DNA of 37,449 nucleotides from Aquirhabdus sp. (GCA_030150135.1 JASLGO010000125.1:1-37449), one strand, 5' to 3'. Positions 25,059 to 34,336 are shown, counted from the stretch's first letter. Notes: generated by a model from the sequence alone, not told the origin. Numbers and translations are program-made.

Positions 25059-25850
25059 ATGATAGATTGGTTTTCTGTAGCATTGGCGGCATTTTCTGGC
25101 GGAGTGGCAGGTGCGATTGTGACACTCTTCATGCCAAACCGATCCGAACAAAAAGGCACATATATTGTTGCTTGTCTTGTAGTTTTTTTCTTATTGAACT
25201 CCTTAACGAAACACTACATTTTAATTCCCCACCAGATCGATCAAGCAAAACGAAGCTTTACAGAAACCCCAATCATCCAAACGCTTAGAAAGTATGATCC
25301 CTCTACTTTCAATAACGTTATGCGTACTTTAGATGAGAGCTTGAAAAATGAAGGGAATGTTCAAAGCACCATTTTGAAAATACGATCCGAAGTAGATTTA
25401 ATGCTCCAAAAACGCCTTCCCATCGCTTCAGATGATGCTGTACTTGCTTATGTATCTGTCATGATCCAAGAGATGCGCGTACTCAACACAGATCCTGAAA
25501 ACTGTAGAAAAGCTTTGAATCCTAGGCAATACGGTAGCATCAACATTAAAGACTTTCTTCCTAAAGAACTAGCAAACGCAGACCTCGCTAGTTTAGCTGA
25601 TGTCATCAAGACTTCAGCAGAGCAACCCCAGCCAATTCCTCGTCAATACGAAATTTCTTCTGATATGGAAACTGTCATTCGCGAAATGAAAATAAAACAT
25701 CCAGATAGCTCGTTTACGTTGGCATCCGCATCTCCTACAGAGGCTCAAGATGCTTGCAATGCAACGGCAGACTTGTTTGAGACGATCAATACTACGCTTC
25801 CATCAGAACGCAGTAGTAAAGTGATCAGATTTATATTATCTCAAAAATAG
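25059..25850 (+). CDS. Two-helix membrane protein of unknown function
   Basis: 263 residues. The frame begins ATG-ATG at 25056/25059. AGGAG ends two bases before the first and five before the second, so 25059 is preferred. Two hydrophobic helices lie near residues 4-25 (Gly/Ala-rich) and 33-52, followed by about 200 soluble residues that look largely alpha-helical, with no recognised motif or catalytic pattern. It is monocistronic, bounded upstream by the IS relic and downstream by a bidirectional terminator. I do not recognise the family. Confidence 0.75.
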   Translation: MIDWFSVALAAFSGGVAGAIVTLFMPNRSEQKGTYIVACLVVFFLLNSLTKHYILIPHQIDQAKRSFTETPIIQTLRKYDPSTFNNVMRTLDESLKNEGNVQSTILKIRSEVDLMLQKRLPIASDDAVLAYVSVMIQEMRVLNTDPENCRKALNPRQYGSINIKDFLPKELANADLASLADVIKTSAEQPQPIPRQYEISSDMETVIREMKIKHPDSSFTLASASPTEAQDACNATADLFETINTTLPSERSSKVIRFILSQK

Positions 25851-25918
25851 TCTGTTACACTTCAAGCAGACTCTCAAAAATACAATGAGCCATATACACT
25901 AGATGGCTAGAACGCATA

Positions 25919-25957
25919 AAAAAACCTACTTTCACTCACATGAAAAGTAGGTTTTTT
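25919..25957. terminator. Bidirectional Rho-independent terminator
   Basis: The arms 25919-25932 and 25944-25957 pair over 14 bases (core AACCTACTTT/AAAGTAGGTT, flanked by A6 and T6) around an 11-base loop. T runs occur in both directions, so it can end both the plus-strand gene at 25850 and tex, which stops at 25977 on the minus strand. Confidence 0.93.
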
Positions 25958-25976
25958 AATCACACCAAAGGTTCTT

Positions 25977-28583
25977 TTATTTCGAACCTTTAATCCCTGC
26001 CTGAGCCAACAATGCACCAAAAGAACCGATCTTCTCTTCTTTTGGCTTCTCGTCACGAGGTTGTTTTTCATGACGTGGCTTGTCATTGCGAGGTCTTTCA
26101 TCACGCGGTTTATCAGAACGCGGACGATCTGTACGAGGGCGATCATGATTATGTGTTGAGCTACGCTTTGGTGCTTCGCTCGAACGCGCTGGGCGTTGTT
26201 CCGAACGCTCGGCTTTTGCTGGGCGCTCTGTTGGTGTCAAACGCAAACTTAAGCTAATCCGTTTACGATCACCATCAGTACCCATCACGCGCACAGTCAC
26301 AATCTGACCTGGCTTAGCAAACTTATGAGGATCACCCACATATTGATCAGACAACTCGGAAATATGAACTAATCCATCTTGGTGAACACCGATATCCACA
26401 AACGCACCGAAATTAGTAACGTTAGTAATGACACCTTCCAAAATCATGCCGTCGACCAGATCTTTGACCTCAGTCACATCATCACGGAACTTCACTGTTC
26501 TAAACTCTGGACGTGGATCACGACCCGGTTTTTCAAGCTCACGAATCACGTCTTGTACGGTTGGTAAACCGAATTGATCATCCACCACTGACGCAGGATC
26601 AAAACCATCCAAAGCACCTGATTGACCCAAAATCTCACTTAAAGATTTTGAAAGACTTCCTAAAATCTTAGCAACCAAGGGATATGCTTCTGGATGGACT
26701 GCTGATGCGTCCAATGGCTGAGTTCCATTAGTCACGCGCAAGAAACCTGCGGCTTGTTCAAAGGTCTTCGTGCCAAGACGTGGCACTTTTTTCAAGTCTT
26801 CACGCGTTGCAAAAGGACCATGCTCGCGGCGGTAATCTGCAATTTGCTGACCAATATTTTTGTTCAATCCTGCAATACGAGACAATAACGCTGGAGATGC
26901 AGTATTTACATCTACACCCACCGCATTCACGCTGTCTTCAACAACCGCATCCAAACGACGTGCAAGAGTTGGTTGATTCACATCATGCTGGTATTGACCT
27001 ACGCCAATCGACTTCGGATCAATCTTAACGAGTTCCGCCAATGGATCTTGCAGACGACGCGCAATCGATACTGCGCCACGAATAGAAACATCCAAATCTG
27101 GAAGTTCAGCCGTTGCCAGCTCACTTGCAGAATAAACGGATGCACCAGCCTCGCTGACAACCACTTTAGTAATCGACAAATCTGGCTGTGCTTTCAAGAA
27201 ATCTGCAACTAACGCATCGGTCTCACGGCTTGCTGTACCATTACCAATCGCAATCAACTCGACGCCATGTTCACGGCACAGTTGATCCAGCGTGGCGAGT
27301 GATGCATCACGTTCATTACGCGGTGCAAACGGATAAATCACTGAATGCGCCAACACATCGCCTGATGCATTCACAACTGCCAATTTCACACCAGTACGAA
27401 TACCTGGATCCATACCCAGTGTGACTTTTCCACCCGCTGGTGCAGACAACAGCAAATGACGCATATTCTCAGCAAATACTGTGACTGCCTCAGCTTCAGC
27501 AGCTAGACGCTTCTCAGTGAGAAGTGAATGCTCAAAATGCGGACGTAATTTACCCAGCCAGAGTAATTCTGCGACTTGTTCAAGCAAAGTTTGACGACCT
27601 TCAGGTTTAGCACTACCTACACTAAACTTATCTTTAATCGCTTGTACATGTGAATCATTGGTTCCATCGACCTTCAGCGTCAGCACATTTTCCTGACGAC
27701 CACGCAATAATGCGAGTAAGCGATGAGATGCAATTTTTGCTAATGATTCTTGGGCTTCAAAGTAATCACGGAATTTTTTGCCCACTTCACGTTTTTCTTC
27801 GCCAGCCAAACGACTCACGATTTGAGATTCGGCAGAAAAACGACGACGTAGGTTTTCAGTCAATTCTAAATCTGTTGCCCATAGGTCAACCAAAATATGA
27901 CTGATTGCATCCAACTGACTATCTACATCTGGATAGCTCTCATGACTAAAGCCCTCTAATGCAGTCGCTGGCTCTATTTCTTCATTCAAAATACGCAGTG
28001 CAATCGGCTCAAGACCCGCATCTCTTGCAAGCTGTGCTTTGCTGGTACGTTTTGGACGATATGGGAGATATAAATCTTCTAAGGCATTCTTACTATCCGC
28101 TTGATTCAAACGCTCAAGCAACGCATCGGTCAACTTACCTTGTCCTCGAATCGACTCAATGACTTTACTACGACGTTCATCAAGTTCACGAAGATAAGTT
28201 AAACGCAGCTCTAATTCACGAAGCTGTGCATCATCTAAACCATGAACTTCTTTACGATAACGCGCAATAAACGGTACGGTTGATCCTTCATCTAATAATG
28301 CAGCAGCGGCTGTCACCTGTTCTGGACGTACTGTCAGTTCTTTTGCAATTTGCACAAAGAGTTCTGCGTCAGAAGTTAAACGTAATTTAGGTGCTGGTGG
28401 AGGAGTCACTGATGACGTGACTATCACTGCTTTTTCAGTCATAGAAGACGTCTCTTGTGCTGTTTCTGGGGGCGTTTGCAAAGAAGTAGCCTCTTGTACA
28501 GTCTCAGTTTGAACTTCAACAATTTCGTTTTGAATCGAATCAGGTGCTTGGTTTTCAGCAAGCAGATTATCGGGCGCAGTCAT
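25977..28583 (-). CDS. tex: Tex-family RNA-binding transcription accessory protein
   Basis: 868 residues from ATG 28583; the frame runs on to a GTG at 28613, but a consensus -10 box at 28616-28621 would place the mRNA start after that codon. Domain order is Tex N-terminal helical region (from about 65), YqgF/RNase H-like domain ('LGMDPGIRTGVKLAVV'), helix-hairpin-helix pairs ('VNTASPALLSRIAGLN'), and an S1 domain ('GVITNVTNFGAFVDIGVHQDGLVHIS') near 710-780. Tex binds nucleic acid and associates with transcription complexes. Two low-complexity extensions are unusual: about 65 residues rich in Gln/Thr/Glu at the N-terminus, and an 82-residue tail rich in Arg/Asp/Lys/Pro. Confidence 0.93.
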   Translation of the reverse strand: MTAPDNLLAENQAPDSIQNEIVEVQTETVQEATSLQTPPETAQETSSMTEKAVIVTSSVTPPPAPKLRLTSDAELFVQIAKELTVRPEQVTAAAALLDEGSTVPFIARYRKEVHGLDDAQLRELELRLTYLRELDERRSKVIESIRGQGKLTDALLERLNQADSKNALEDLYLPYRPKRTSKAQLARDAGLEPIALRILNEEIEPATALEGFSHESYPDVDSQLDAISHILVDLWATDLELTENLRRRFSAESQIVSRLAGEEKREVGKKFRDYFEAQESLAKIASHRLLALLRGRQENVLTLKVDGTNDSHVQAIKDKFSVGSAKPEGRQTLLEQVAELLWLGKLRPHFEHSLLTEKRLAAEAEAVTVFAENMRHLLLSAPAGGKVTLGMDPGIRTGVKLAVVNASGDVLAHSVIYPFAPRNERDASLATLDQLCREHGVELIAIGNGTASRETDALVADFLKAQPDLSITKVVVSEAGASVYSASELATAELPDLDVSIRGAVSIARRLQDPLAELVKIDPKSIGVGQYQHDVNQPTLARRLDAVVEDSVNAVGVDVNTASPALLSRIAGLNKNIGQQIADYRREHGPFATREDLKKVPRLGTKTFEQAAGFLRVTNGTQPLDASAVHPEAYPLVAKILGSLSKSLSEILGQSGALDGFDPASVVDDQFGLPTVQDVIRELEKPGRDPRPEFRTVKFRDDVTEVKDLVDGMILEGVITNVTNFGAFVDIGVHQDGLVHISELSDQYVGDPHKFAKPGQIVTVRVMGTDGDRKRISLSLRLTPTERPAKAERSEQRPARSSEAPKRSSTHNHDRPRTDRPRSDKPRDERPRNDKPRHEKQPRDEKPKEEKIGSFGALLAQAGIKGSK

Positions 28584-28615
28584 ACAGCGGTGTTCCGAAG
28601 GAAAATAAAGCACAG

Positions 28616-28621
28616 ATTATA
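28616..28621 (-). promoter_or_regulatory. Candidate -10 box of the tex promoter
   Basis: A perfect TATAAT on the minus strand, 33 bases upstream of the tex ATG at 28583. No good -35 box lies at normal spacing, so activator help or a weak promoter is possible. Confidence 0.45.
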
Positions 28622-28780
28622 CGGTGGTCTTGGCTCAGTTCCTACCTGTTCCGTGCAGAAATACATCTATTTAACACATCAAACATAGACGCATAAGCTG
28701 TATGATTTTAGTATCTAAACATATTTAATCATTGAATTATTCGTCGATCTTACCCAATGTAAGCAATATGCTGTTTAATT

Positions 28781-28796
28781 TTAAGAATTATCTTAA
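28781..28796. promoter_or_regulatory. Palindrome in the tex-ompR divergent region
   Basis: TTAAGA-ATTA-TCTTAA is a perfect inverted repeat in the 314-base gap between divergent tex and ompR. It lies about 30 bases upstream of the likely ompR -10 region, where an activator or repressor site would be expected. The rest of the gap holds no gene. Confidence 0.35.
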
Positions 28797-28827
28797 TTGT
28801 TGGCACGATCTTAGCGAATTCAGATTA

Positions 28828-28848
28828 TAGTAGGGCGTATACCTACTA
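28828..28848 (+). promoter_or_regulatory. Inverted repeat at the likely ompR transcription start
   Basis: TAGTAGG (28828-28834) and CCTACTA (28842-28848) are perfect inverted repeats around seven bases. The left arm overlaps a TATAGT that could serve as the -10 box. TTGGCA upstream (about 28799-28804) could be a -35 with long spacing. It may be an operator or the first hairpin of the ompR leader. Confidence 0.35.
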
Positions 28849-28897
28849 GGGAATTGAAGTCGAATCACAAAAATCGACCAACATTAGGGAGAACTTT

Positions 28898-29653
28898 ATG
28901 ACTTTAGTTGTACCTGCAGATGAAGCCCCACGCAACACACCAACGGGTGAGCGCATTTTGGTTGTGGATGATGATGCTCGTTTGCGAGCACTACTCCAAC
29001 GTTTTTTAGAGGATAAAGGATTCGTTGTCCGTACCGCTCATGATGCTCCACAGATGGATCGACTATTACAACGCGAACTATTTTCATTAATCGTTTTAGA
29101 TTTCATGCTTCCGATCGAAGATGGCGTCAGTATCTGTCGACGCTTGCGTAGCAATAATATTAATACCCCGATCGTCATGCTCACCGCACGTGGTAGTGAT
29201 TCTGATCGAATTGCAGGTCTTGAAGCAGGTGCTGATGATTATTTGCCTAAACCATTTAATCCCAATGAACTACTTGCTCGCATTCGCGCCGTTCTGCGTC
29301 GCCAAGTCCGTGAAGTGCCTGGCGCACCAAGCCAACATCTCACCGTAATTAATTTCGGTTCATGGTCTCTCGATCTATCTACACGGTCGCTGACTCGCAA
29401 CGGTGAAGTGGTGACATTGACTACAGGTGAATTTGCGGTACTCAAAGCATTAGTACAGCACCCAAGAGAACCTCTGACACGCGACAAACTCATGAACCTT
29501 GCGCGTGGTCGGGAATGGGGCGCGATGGAACGTTCAATTGATGTCCAAGTTTCACGCTTACGACGTCTGATTGAAGAAAACCCAGCACATGCACGTTACA
29601 TCCAAACCGTTTGGGGTGTCGGATACGTCTTTGTTCCAGATGGTGCTGAATAA
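28898..29653 (+). CDS. ompR: OmpR-family response regulator
   Basis: 251 residues. The receiver domain (about 18-135) has the acidic pair D24/D25, phosphoacceptor D68, T96 and K118. The C-terminal winged helix (about 148-247) shows 'LTTGEFAVLKALVQHP' and 'RSIDVQVSRLRRLIEENP', with 'YIQTVWGVGYVF' at the end. The high similarity to E. coli OmpR across the DNA-binding domain supports the name. AGGGAG lies seven bases before the ATG at 28898. envZ follows after 34 bp. The OmpR-EnvZ pair responds to osmolarity and envelope conditions in relatives; target genes here cannot be read from the sequence. Confidence 0.93.
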   Translation: MTLVVPADEAPRNTPTGERILVVDDDARLRALLQRFLEDKGFVVRTAHDAPQMDRLLQRELFSLIVLDFMLPIEDGVSICRRLRSNNINTPIVMLTARGSDSDRIAGLEAGADDYLPKPFNPNELLARIRAVLRRQVREVPGAPSQHLTVINFGSWSLDLSTRSLTRNGEVVTLTTGEFAVLKALVQHPREPLTRDKLMNLARGREWGAMERSIDVQVSRLRRLIEENPAHARYIQTVWGVGYVFVPDGAE

Positions 29654-29687
29654 GCGTCATACACGACAGACTGGTCATGGATAATTT

Positions 29688-31145
29688 GTGAATAATGCAC
29701 CTATAGAACATAAGCGTCTTTTTAAAGGCTCGTTCAAACGCATCGTCATATTCTGGCGTCGGATTGAACGAGCAATCAAGATGCTCAAGCCGAATTCAAC
29801 TGCAGTCCGTACAACACTACTGGTTTCGACGGTAGGTCTATTCAGCTTATTTATGTCTTTAGCATTTTTTTGGAGAACGCTTTACCTTCCTGAAATTCGC
29901 CAGCATGCTCATTATCTTGCAATTAACCTTGAGCTCATTCGTGAAGCTGAACAACAGGTCATGATTGATCCATTCGCGCTCGATATTCATGAATGGATTC
30001 TCGAACGTGTTGGTGTTGAATTTGTCAGAGATCCTTCCAAATTCCCAAGTCAGCAAAATAACCCTATCGCTAGCTTCTTTACTAGCGAACTCAGCAAAGA
30101 ATTATCCATAGAACTAAAAGAACCTGTCGTCGTGTTCTTTGGTTTTAAACCGACGCCGCAACTTTGGATTCACTTTCCATCACTCGGTAATGTATGGATA
30201 CGTGAACCATTGCGATTTTATGCAGAATACGATGCCGCGCTCATCATTGCGTGGTTGCTCGGCATTCCGCTTTTGACGGCACTTGCAACTTTAATTCTAG
30301 TTCGTCAGTTGAATCGTCCATTAGCATTACTACAAACATCTGCCCGGCGCTATACACTCTTGGGCGAAGCACCCAAACTCAGAGTGGATTCTGGACCAGT
30401 CGAAATTCGTCAAGTGAATGCCGCTTTTAACCAAATGATTAGCTCTTTGGAACAAGCAGCTCATGATCGCACGATCATGTTGGCAGGGATTTCTCATGAT
30501 TTACGCACGCCACTCACTCGAATGCGTCTTGCCGCAGAACTGATGCCAGATGAGGACCTTCGCGAAGGCATGGTCTATGACATCGATGATATGGATAATA
30601 TTCTGGCGCAGTTTATTTCTTATATGCGCGATGGCTCTGATGAAGTTGCACAACCAACTGATCTGAACCAAATACTTCAAGAGCTTGTTGTGCAATACAA
30701 ACACGCAAAAATCTTATATCAACCTCAGTTTTTACCACTAATGCCAATTAGACCATTATCCATCAAACGTATGGTCAGTAATATTATCAATAACGCACTA
30801 CGCTATGGTCGTGAACCAATCTTCATTTCAGCGACCTTACTCCCCCATCAACTGACATTAACCGTCCGTGACTGTGGTGATGGCATTCAAATGGCTGACT
30901 TAAATAGCTTAACAGAACCTTTTGTTCGTGGAGATAGCGCACGGACGACACAAGGAAGTGGCTTAGGTCTCGCGATTGTCAAACGAATTGCGGGATTACA
31001 TGGCGGAACAGTCAATGTGCGGAATCACGACCAAGGCGGCTTAGAAGTATCTATTGTCTTGCCGATGACTCCATCTAAAATGGTTCAATATAACCCTAAA
31101 AACAAAGCAAAAACTCCTCGAAATACTCAAATAGAATCTCATTAG
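29688..31145 (+). CDS. envZ: EnvZ-type sensor histidine kinase
   Basis: 485 residues from a GTG at 29688; a later in-frame ATG at 29781 ('MLKPNST') is an alternative, giving 454 residues, and neither has a strong ribosome-binding site. The first membrane helix lies near 42-63, a periplasmic domain of about 115 residues follows, and the second helix is near 183-205. Then come HAMP, the phosphoacceptor H270 in 'GISHDLRTPLTRMR', the N box 'MVSNIINNALRYG', 'VRDCGDGI' and 'GSGLGLAIVKRI'. The kinase is paired with ompR upstream. Confidence 0.92.
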   Translation: MNNAPIEHKRLFKGSFKRIVIFWRRIERAIKMLKPNSTAVRTTLLVSTVGLFSLFMSLAFFWRTLYLPEIRQHAHYLAINLELIREAEQQVMIDPFALDIHEWILERVGVEFVRDPSKFPSQQNNPIASFFTSELSKELSIELKEPVVVFFGFKPTPQLWIHFPSLGNVWIREPLRFYAEYDAALIIAWLLGIPLLTALATLILVRQLNRPLALLQTSARRYTLLGEAPKLRVDSGPVEIRQVNAAFNQMISSLEQAAHDRTIMLAGISHDLRTPLTRMRLAAELMPDEDLREGMVYDIDDMDNILAQFISYMRDGSDEVAQPTDLNQILQELVVQYKHAKILYQPQFLPLMPIRPLSIKRMVSNIINNALRYGREPIFISATLLPHQLTLTVRDCGDGIQMADLNSLTEPFVRGDSARTTQGSGLGLAIVKRIAGLHGGTVNVRNHDQGGLEVSIVLPMTPSKMVQYNPKNKAKTPRNTQIESH

Positions 31146-31266
31146 AAATGCAGACTTTACGAACATTCGCCGCTATGATGATTGACAAGTATGGACATGA
31201 TTTTTTCATCATTATGAGTTAACTTCACACCCACAATTCGGACGCCGCTCGGAGTATCTTCGATCC

Positions 31267-32793
31267 ATGACAACCATCAAATTCAATGTAACCGCATGTA
31301 CGGGAGTAGGCGCATTTCATGAATGTATGATGTTTTGTTATTACGGATTGAAATCTTTAGGTTATGAAACAACGCTACTTAAACCTCTAGATCCTGAAGC
31401 GATCAATGTTCTTTTTGGAGCACATGAGAGTGATTGGTCATCTTTGTCCGCACAAGCACCTCATATTATTATTTATAATTGGGAACAAGTTTCTCCTGAA
31501 GTACCATGGTTTAATCTTTCATATTTCCGCCAGCTACTAAACACTCAAGTTTGGGACTATAACACTAATAATATTAAACTTTTACAAGCAGCAGGCGTTA
31601 GCAATATTGAACATGTACCATTAGGGTATTGTCCTGAGTTGAGTGAAATTCCGCTTCCCGCACATCTCATCAACAACACATCACAACTGATTGATGCTCA
31701 ACCAGAAATGGTTGAACAAGATATTGATGTACTTTTCTATGGCAGCATCAGTCCGCGAAGAAAACAAACATTAGACGCTATTCGCGCACGCGGACTCAAC
31801 GTAGTCAGTACAGAAAATATGCAGGCAACTGGCAAAAAGCGTGCTGAACTGATTGCCCGAGCAAAAGTTGTACTGAATATTCATTACTATGAAACTGTGG
31901 GAATTTTTGAAATTGTCCGCGTTTCTTATTTGTTAGCGAATCATAAGGCTGTGGTGTCGGAGTTATCGCCGCAAACAGATATTGAACCAGATATTAGAGA
32001 AGCTATTGTTTCTGGCTCCCGTGATGAATTACCCGAACTCTGTTGGCAACTTGTACATGATGACGTACGACGAGCAGCCCTAGAGCGTAAGGGCTTCGAG
32101 ATTTTTTCAAAACGCAATGCTGCAGCTATATTAAAACCTGTTGTTGATAAGTATCTTGCCAATCTCAACACCAAACCAACAGCACAAATATCTCCAACTC
32201 TGCCTAAACTACTACACATCGGAGCTGGGCCTTATTGGCGCTTTGATGCAGTAAACATTGATCAACGCGCAGATTTTTCGCCAGATATAGTTTTAAACAT
32301 TGATCAACCCATTCTCTTCAACAAACAGTTTGACTCATGGCGTTTCGGTCAAATTAATCTTTCTCAAGACTACTTTAACAAAATCATTGCGAATAATGTT
32401 TTTCAATGTTGTGATGACCTTATTCAAACTCTGACAAATTGCCTAAATTTATTAGAAGAAAATGGTGTGCTAGAACTAGAAGTTCCTCATGACTTATCCT
32501 ATGGTGCTTGGTCGATAGCACAGACCCAAAGAACATTTAACGAGCGAACTTGGGAAAGGTTACTAGAAAACTGGTGGCAATATGGCTGGGAGACACATCG
32601 TTTTGAATGCTTTAATCAAAGCTTTCTGATTGTGAATAGCTATGGTTTTGAAGTCCTTGATGCCAATAATCAGGATTGGGGAGTAGCACTGAAGACTCCA
32701 CGCGCAATTGATGCGATTCGAGTGTTTCTGCGGAAGCGTAAACTCACTGCCGATGAGTTTCGTCGACTCCCCAAAACAAAGTTTCTAAGCTAA
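31267..32793 (+). CDS. Glycosyltransferase-like / methyltransferase-like fusion protein
   Basis: 508 residues. The N-terminal half (about 1-300) looks like a GT-B glycosyltransferase: 'DIDVLFYGSISPRRKQTLDAI' followed by 'ELIARAKVVLNIHYYE' and 'EIVRVSYLLANHKAVVSE' is the nucleotide-sugar domain pattern of family-1-type and CgeB-like proteins. The second half (about 312-500) starts 'KLLHIGAGPYWRFDAVNID', resembling a SAM-binding motif I, and carries on in a methyltransferase-like pattern, but the usual acidic/His motif is absent, so activity is doubtful. A GGAG lies 12 bases before the ATG. A perfect TTGACA occurs at 31182. The gene faces a convergent relative at 32851-34305. Substrates are unknown. 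Confidence 0.75.
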   Translation: MTTIKFNVTACTGVGAFHECMMFCYYGLKSLGYETTLLKPLDPEAINVLFGAHESDWSSLSAQAPHIIIYNWEQVSPEVPWFNLSYFRQLLNTQVWDYNTNNIKLLQAAGVSNIEHVPLGYCPELSEIPLPAHLINNTSQLIDAQPEMVEQDIDVLFYGSISPRRKQTLDAIRARGLNVVSTENMQATGKKRAELIARAKVVLNIHYYETVGIFEIVRVSYLLANHKAVVSELSPQTDIEPDIREAIVSGSRDELPELCWQLVHDDVRRAALERKGFEIFSKRNAAAILKPVVDKYLANLNTKPTAQISPTLPKLLHIGAGPYWRFDAVNIDQRADFSPDIVLNIDQPILFNKQFDSWRFGQINLSQDYFNKIIANNVFQCCDDLIQTLTNCLNLLEENGVLELEVPHDLSYGAWSIAQTQRTFNERTWERLLENWWQYGWETHRFECFNQSFLIVNSYGFEVLDANNQDWGVALKTPRAIDAIRVFLRKRKLTADEFRRLPKTKFLS

Positions 32794-32850
32794 ATTTTCA
32801 AGTTTACTCTGTGCGTTAAAGCAAATTGTTCTTTGCAGAATCCCTCCACC

Positions 32851-34305
32851 CTATGGTAAAGCGATTCGCTTTACCAGCACAAATTCAACATAACGAATTG
32901 CGTTCGGAGTGTGTACGACGATATTAAAGTCAGTACCATTTTTGAGTAATGATGCACCATAGTCTGTCGGTAAATAACTCAGTCGCTCAAGATCAAAGTA
33001 AAATAACTGATCACGAAAGTGAACACTCTGTTTACCTATAAACGCGTTCAGACTCTCTTCCGAACATGGCCGAAGATAGGTTGGGTAATCATATGCTATG
33101 GGTGATAAATAATATGGCAAACTCAATAAAATCCGACCTTCATCAAAGAGCAATTGAGCCCATGCATGCATATGCGCCACGGGATCGACTACACGGGCAA
33201 AGTGATCACGCGTATTGATTACCTTAAACCCTGATGCCTCAAAGCACATATTAGATTCTTTAGATTTAACATAGTGCTCGAGATGTTCTCGACGTAACGG
33301 TTGCTGTGGTGCTAGAGCACCGCTCGACCAATAATCATGCAGATACAACGTATCATATCGCCATTTTTCAGGGTTATGTTGCGATAGATCAAGTTGCTCA
33401 TAACAAATTGTACGACAGTGAAGTGGCTCAGCTAACCATTGCATCCAATCTGTCCAACCTCGCTGCACTTCTGCGAGAAATGAGGTTTGAAGCAATATTT
33501 GATATTGTTTTTGGCGAGTTGTCTCAAGTAAATCTGGATCTTTTAGCAATTTATGACAGTAACGACCAATATCTGCTAAATCGCAGAACTGCACCATTCC
33601 TTTCACATCTTCATAAATATTTTCATAGTCATTTTCGGAAACCACTACGGCGCCGTTTGCAATCATTGGCAAACAACGCAAGACTTCAAATGATTGGTTA
33701 TTCTGATTGCCTTTGATATTAATCGCGACTTTACTTCTTGCCACTCCAGCATCGACATCTCGCCCCCAAACATCATTCAACACAGTGACTTTCAAGCCAA
33801 AATCCTGTTCGATTTTTGAAAAGGCCTCTATGCGTCTATTGGTATAAGCACCTACAAACAATAGGTCAATATCACGTTCGACAGTACCCGCAAGAGCGCT
33901 TCGCATGGAGCGATGCCATAAAAAACGAATCGTCGACACTGCACAACCCGCACGCTGAAACTCAGAGTTATGCTCAGGATAATAGTCAAAATTAAATGTT
34001 CTGCGCATCAAGCGAATCATGCGTTCAGTAAATGCTCTACTGTCAGGATGAGGTTGCTCCATATTAAACAAAGCGCATTGTTCAGCCAAAGATTCTACTT
34101 GCTGAAACAACAATTCATTTTCGGGGAGCAATAATCCCCAAGGTGCAAAAATCACATTCAAGCAGTGCGGACGAAGTTCTGCCGTTGATTCCGTAACCAA
34201 AATATCTAACTCATCAAGGGCTTGCCTAAAATCCCTCATGAGATCCGCATAGACTTGGGGGTAATCCACATGAGGAATCGTGATATGACAACTTTTTTCA
34301 AGCAT
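32851..34305 (-). CDS. Second glycosyltransferase-like / methyltransferase-like fusion protein
   Basis: 484 residues from ATG 34305 (GGA seven bases upstream); a TTG at 34317 would add four residues. The N-terminal half has 'ERDIDLLFVGAYTNRRIEAF' and 'GVARSKVAINIKGNQNNQSFEVLR', a pattern matching the plus-strand fusion protein at 31267 at low but clear similarity. The C-terminal half ('DPVAHMHAWAQLLFDEGRILLSLPYYLSP') looks like the back part of a SAM methyltransferase fold with no clear motif I, so it is probably degenerate. The last residues 'TPNAIRYVEFVLVKR' also echo 'TPRAIDAIRVFLRKR' of that protein. It is the last gene of a minus-strand run; 31 bp separate it from the methyltransferase. 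Confidence 0.72.
   Translation of the reverse strand: MLEKSCHITIPHVDYPQVYADLMRDFRQALDELDILVTESTAELRPHCLNVIFAPWGLLLPENELLFQQVESLAEQCALFNMEQPHPDSRAFTERMIRLMRRTFNFDYYPEHNSEFQRAGCAVSTIRFLWHRSMRSALAGTVERDIDLLFVGAYTNRRIEAFSKIEQDFGLKVTVLNDVWGRDVDAGVARSKVAINIKGNQNNQSFEVLRCLPMIANGAVVVSENDYENIYEDVKGMVQFCDLADIGRYCHKLLKDPDLLETTRQKQYQILLQTSFLAEVQRGWTDWMQWLAEPLHCRTICYEQLDLSQHNPEKWRYDTLYLHDYWSSGALAPQQPLRREHLEHYVKSKESNMCFEASGFKVINTRDHFARVVDPVAHMHAWAQLLFDEGRILLSLPYYLSPIAYDYPTYLRPCSEESLNAFIGKQSVHFRDQLFYFDLERLSYLPTDYGASLLKNGTDFNIVVHTPNAIRYVEFVLVKRIALP
32854..32876. repeat. Perfect ten-base inverted repeat at the 3' end of the minus-strand fusion gene
   Basis: TGGTAAAGCG and CGCTTTACCA flank a three-base loop and overlap the last codons of the minus-strand gene. 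Neither strand shows a T run after it. It lies in the convergent junction, where a terminator would be expected, so it may assist termination or block 3' decay for one or both transcripts. Confidence 0.5.
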
Positions 34306-34336
34306 TTGAATATCCAAAAGATGATCTCAATGCGGA

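Noticed and set aside
32854..32876. Hairpin at the end of the minus-strand fusion gene as a Rho-independent terminator
   Set aside because: No T run follows on either strand; it is reported only as an inverted repeat.
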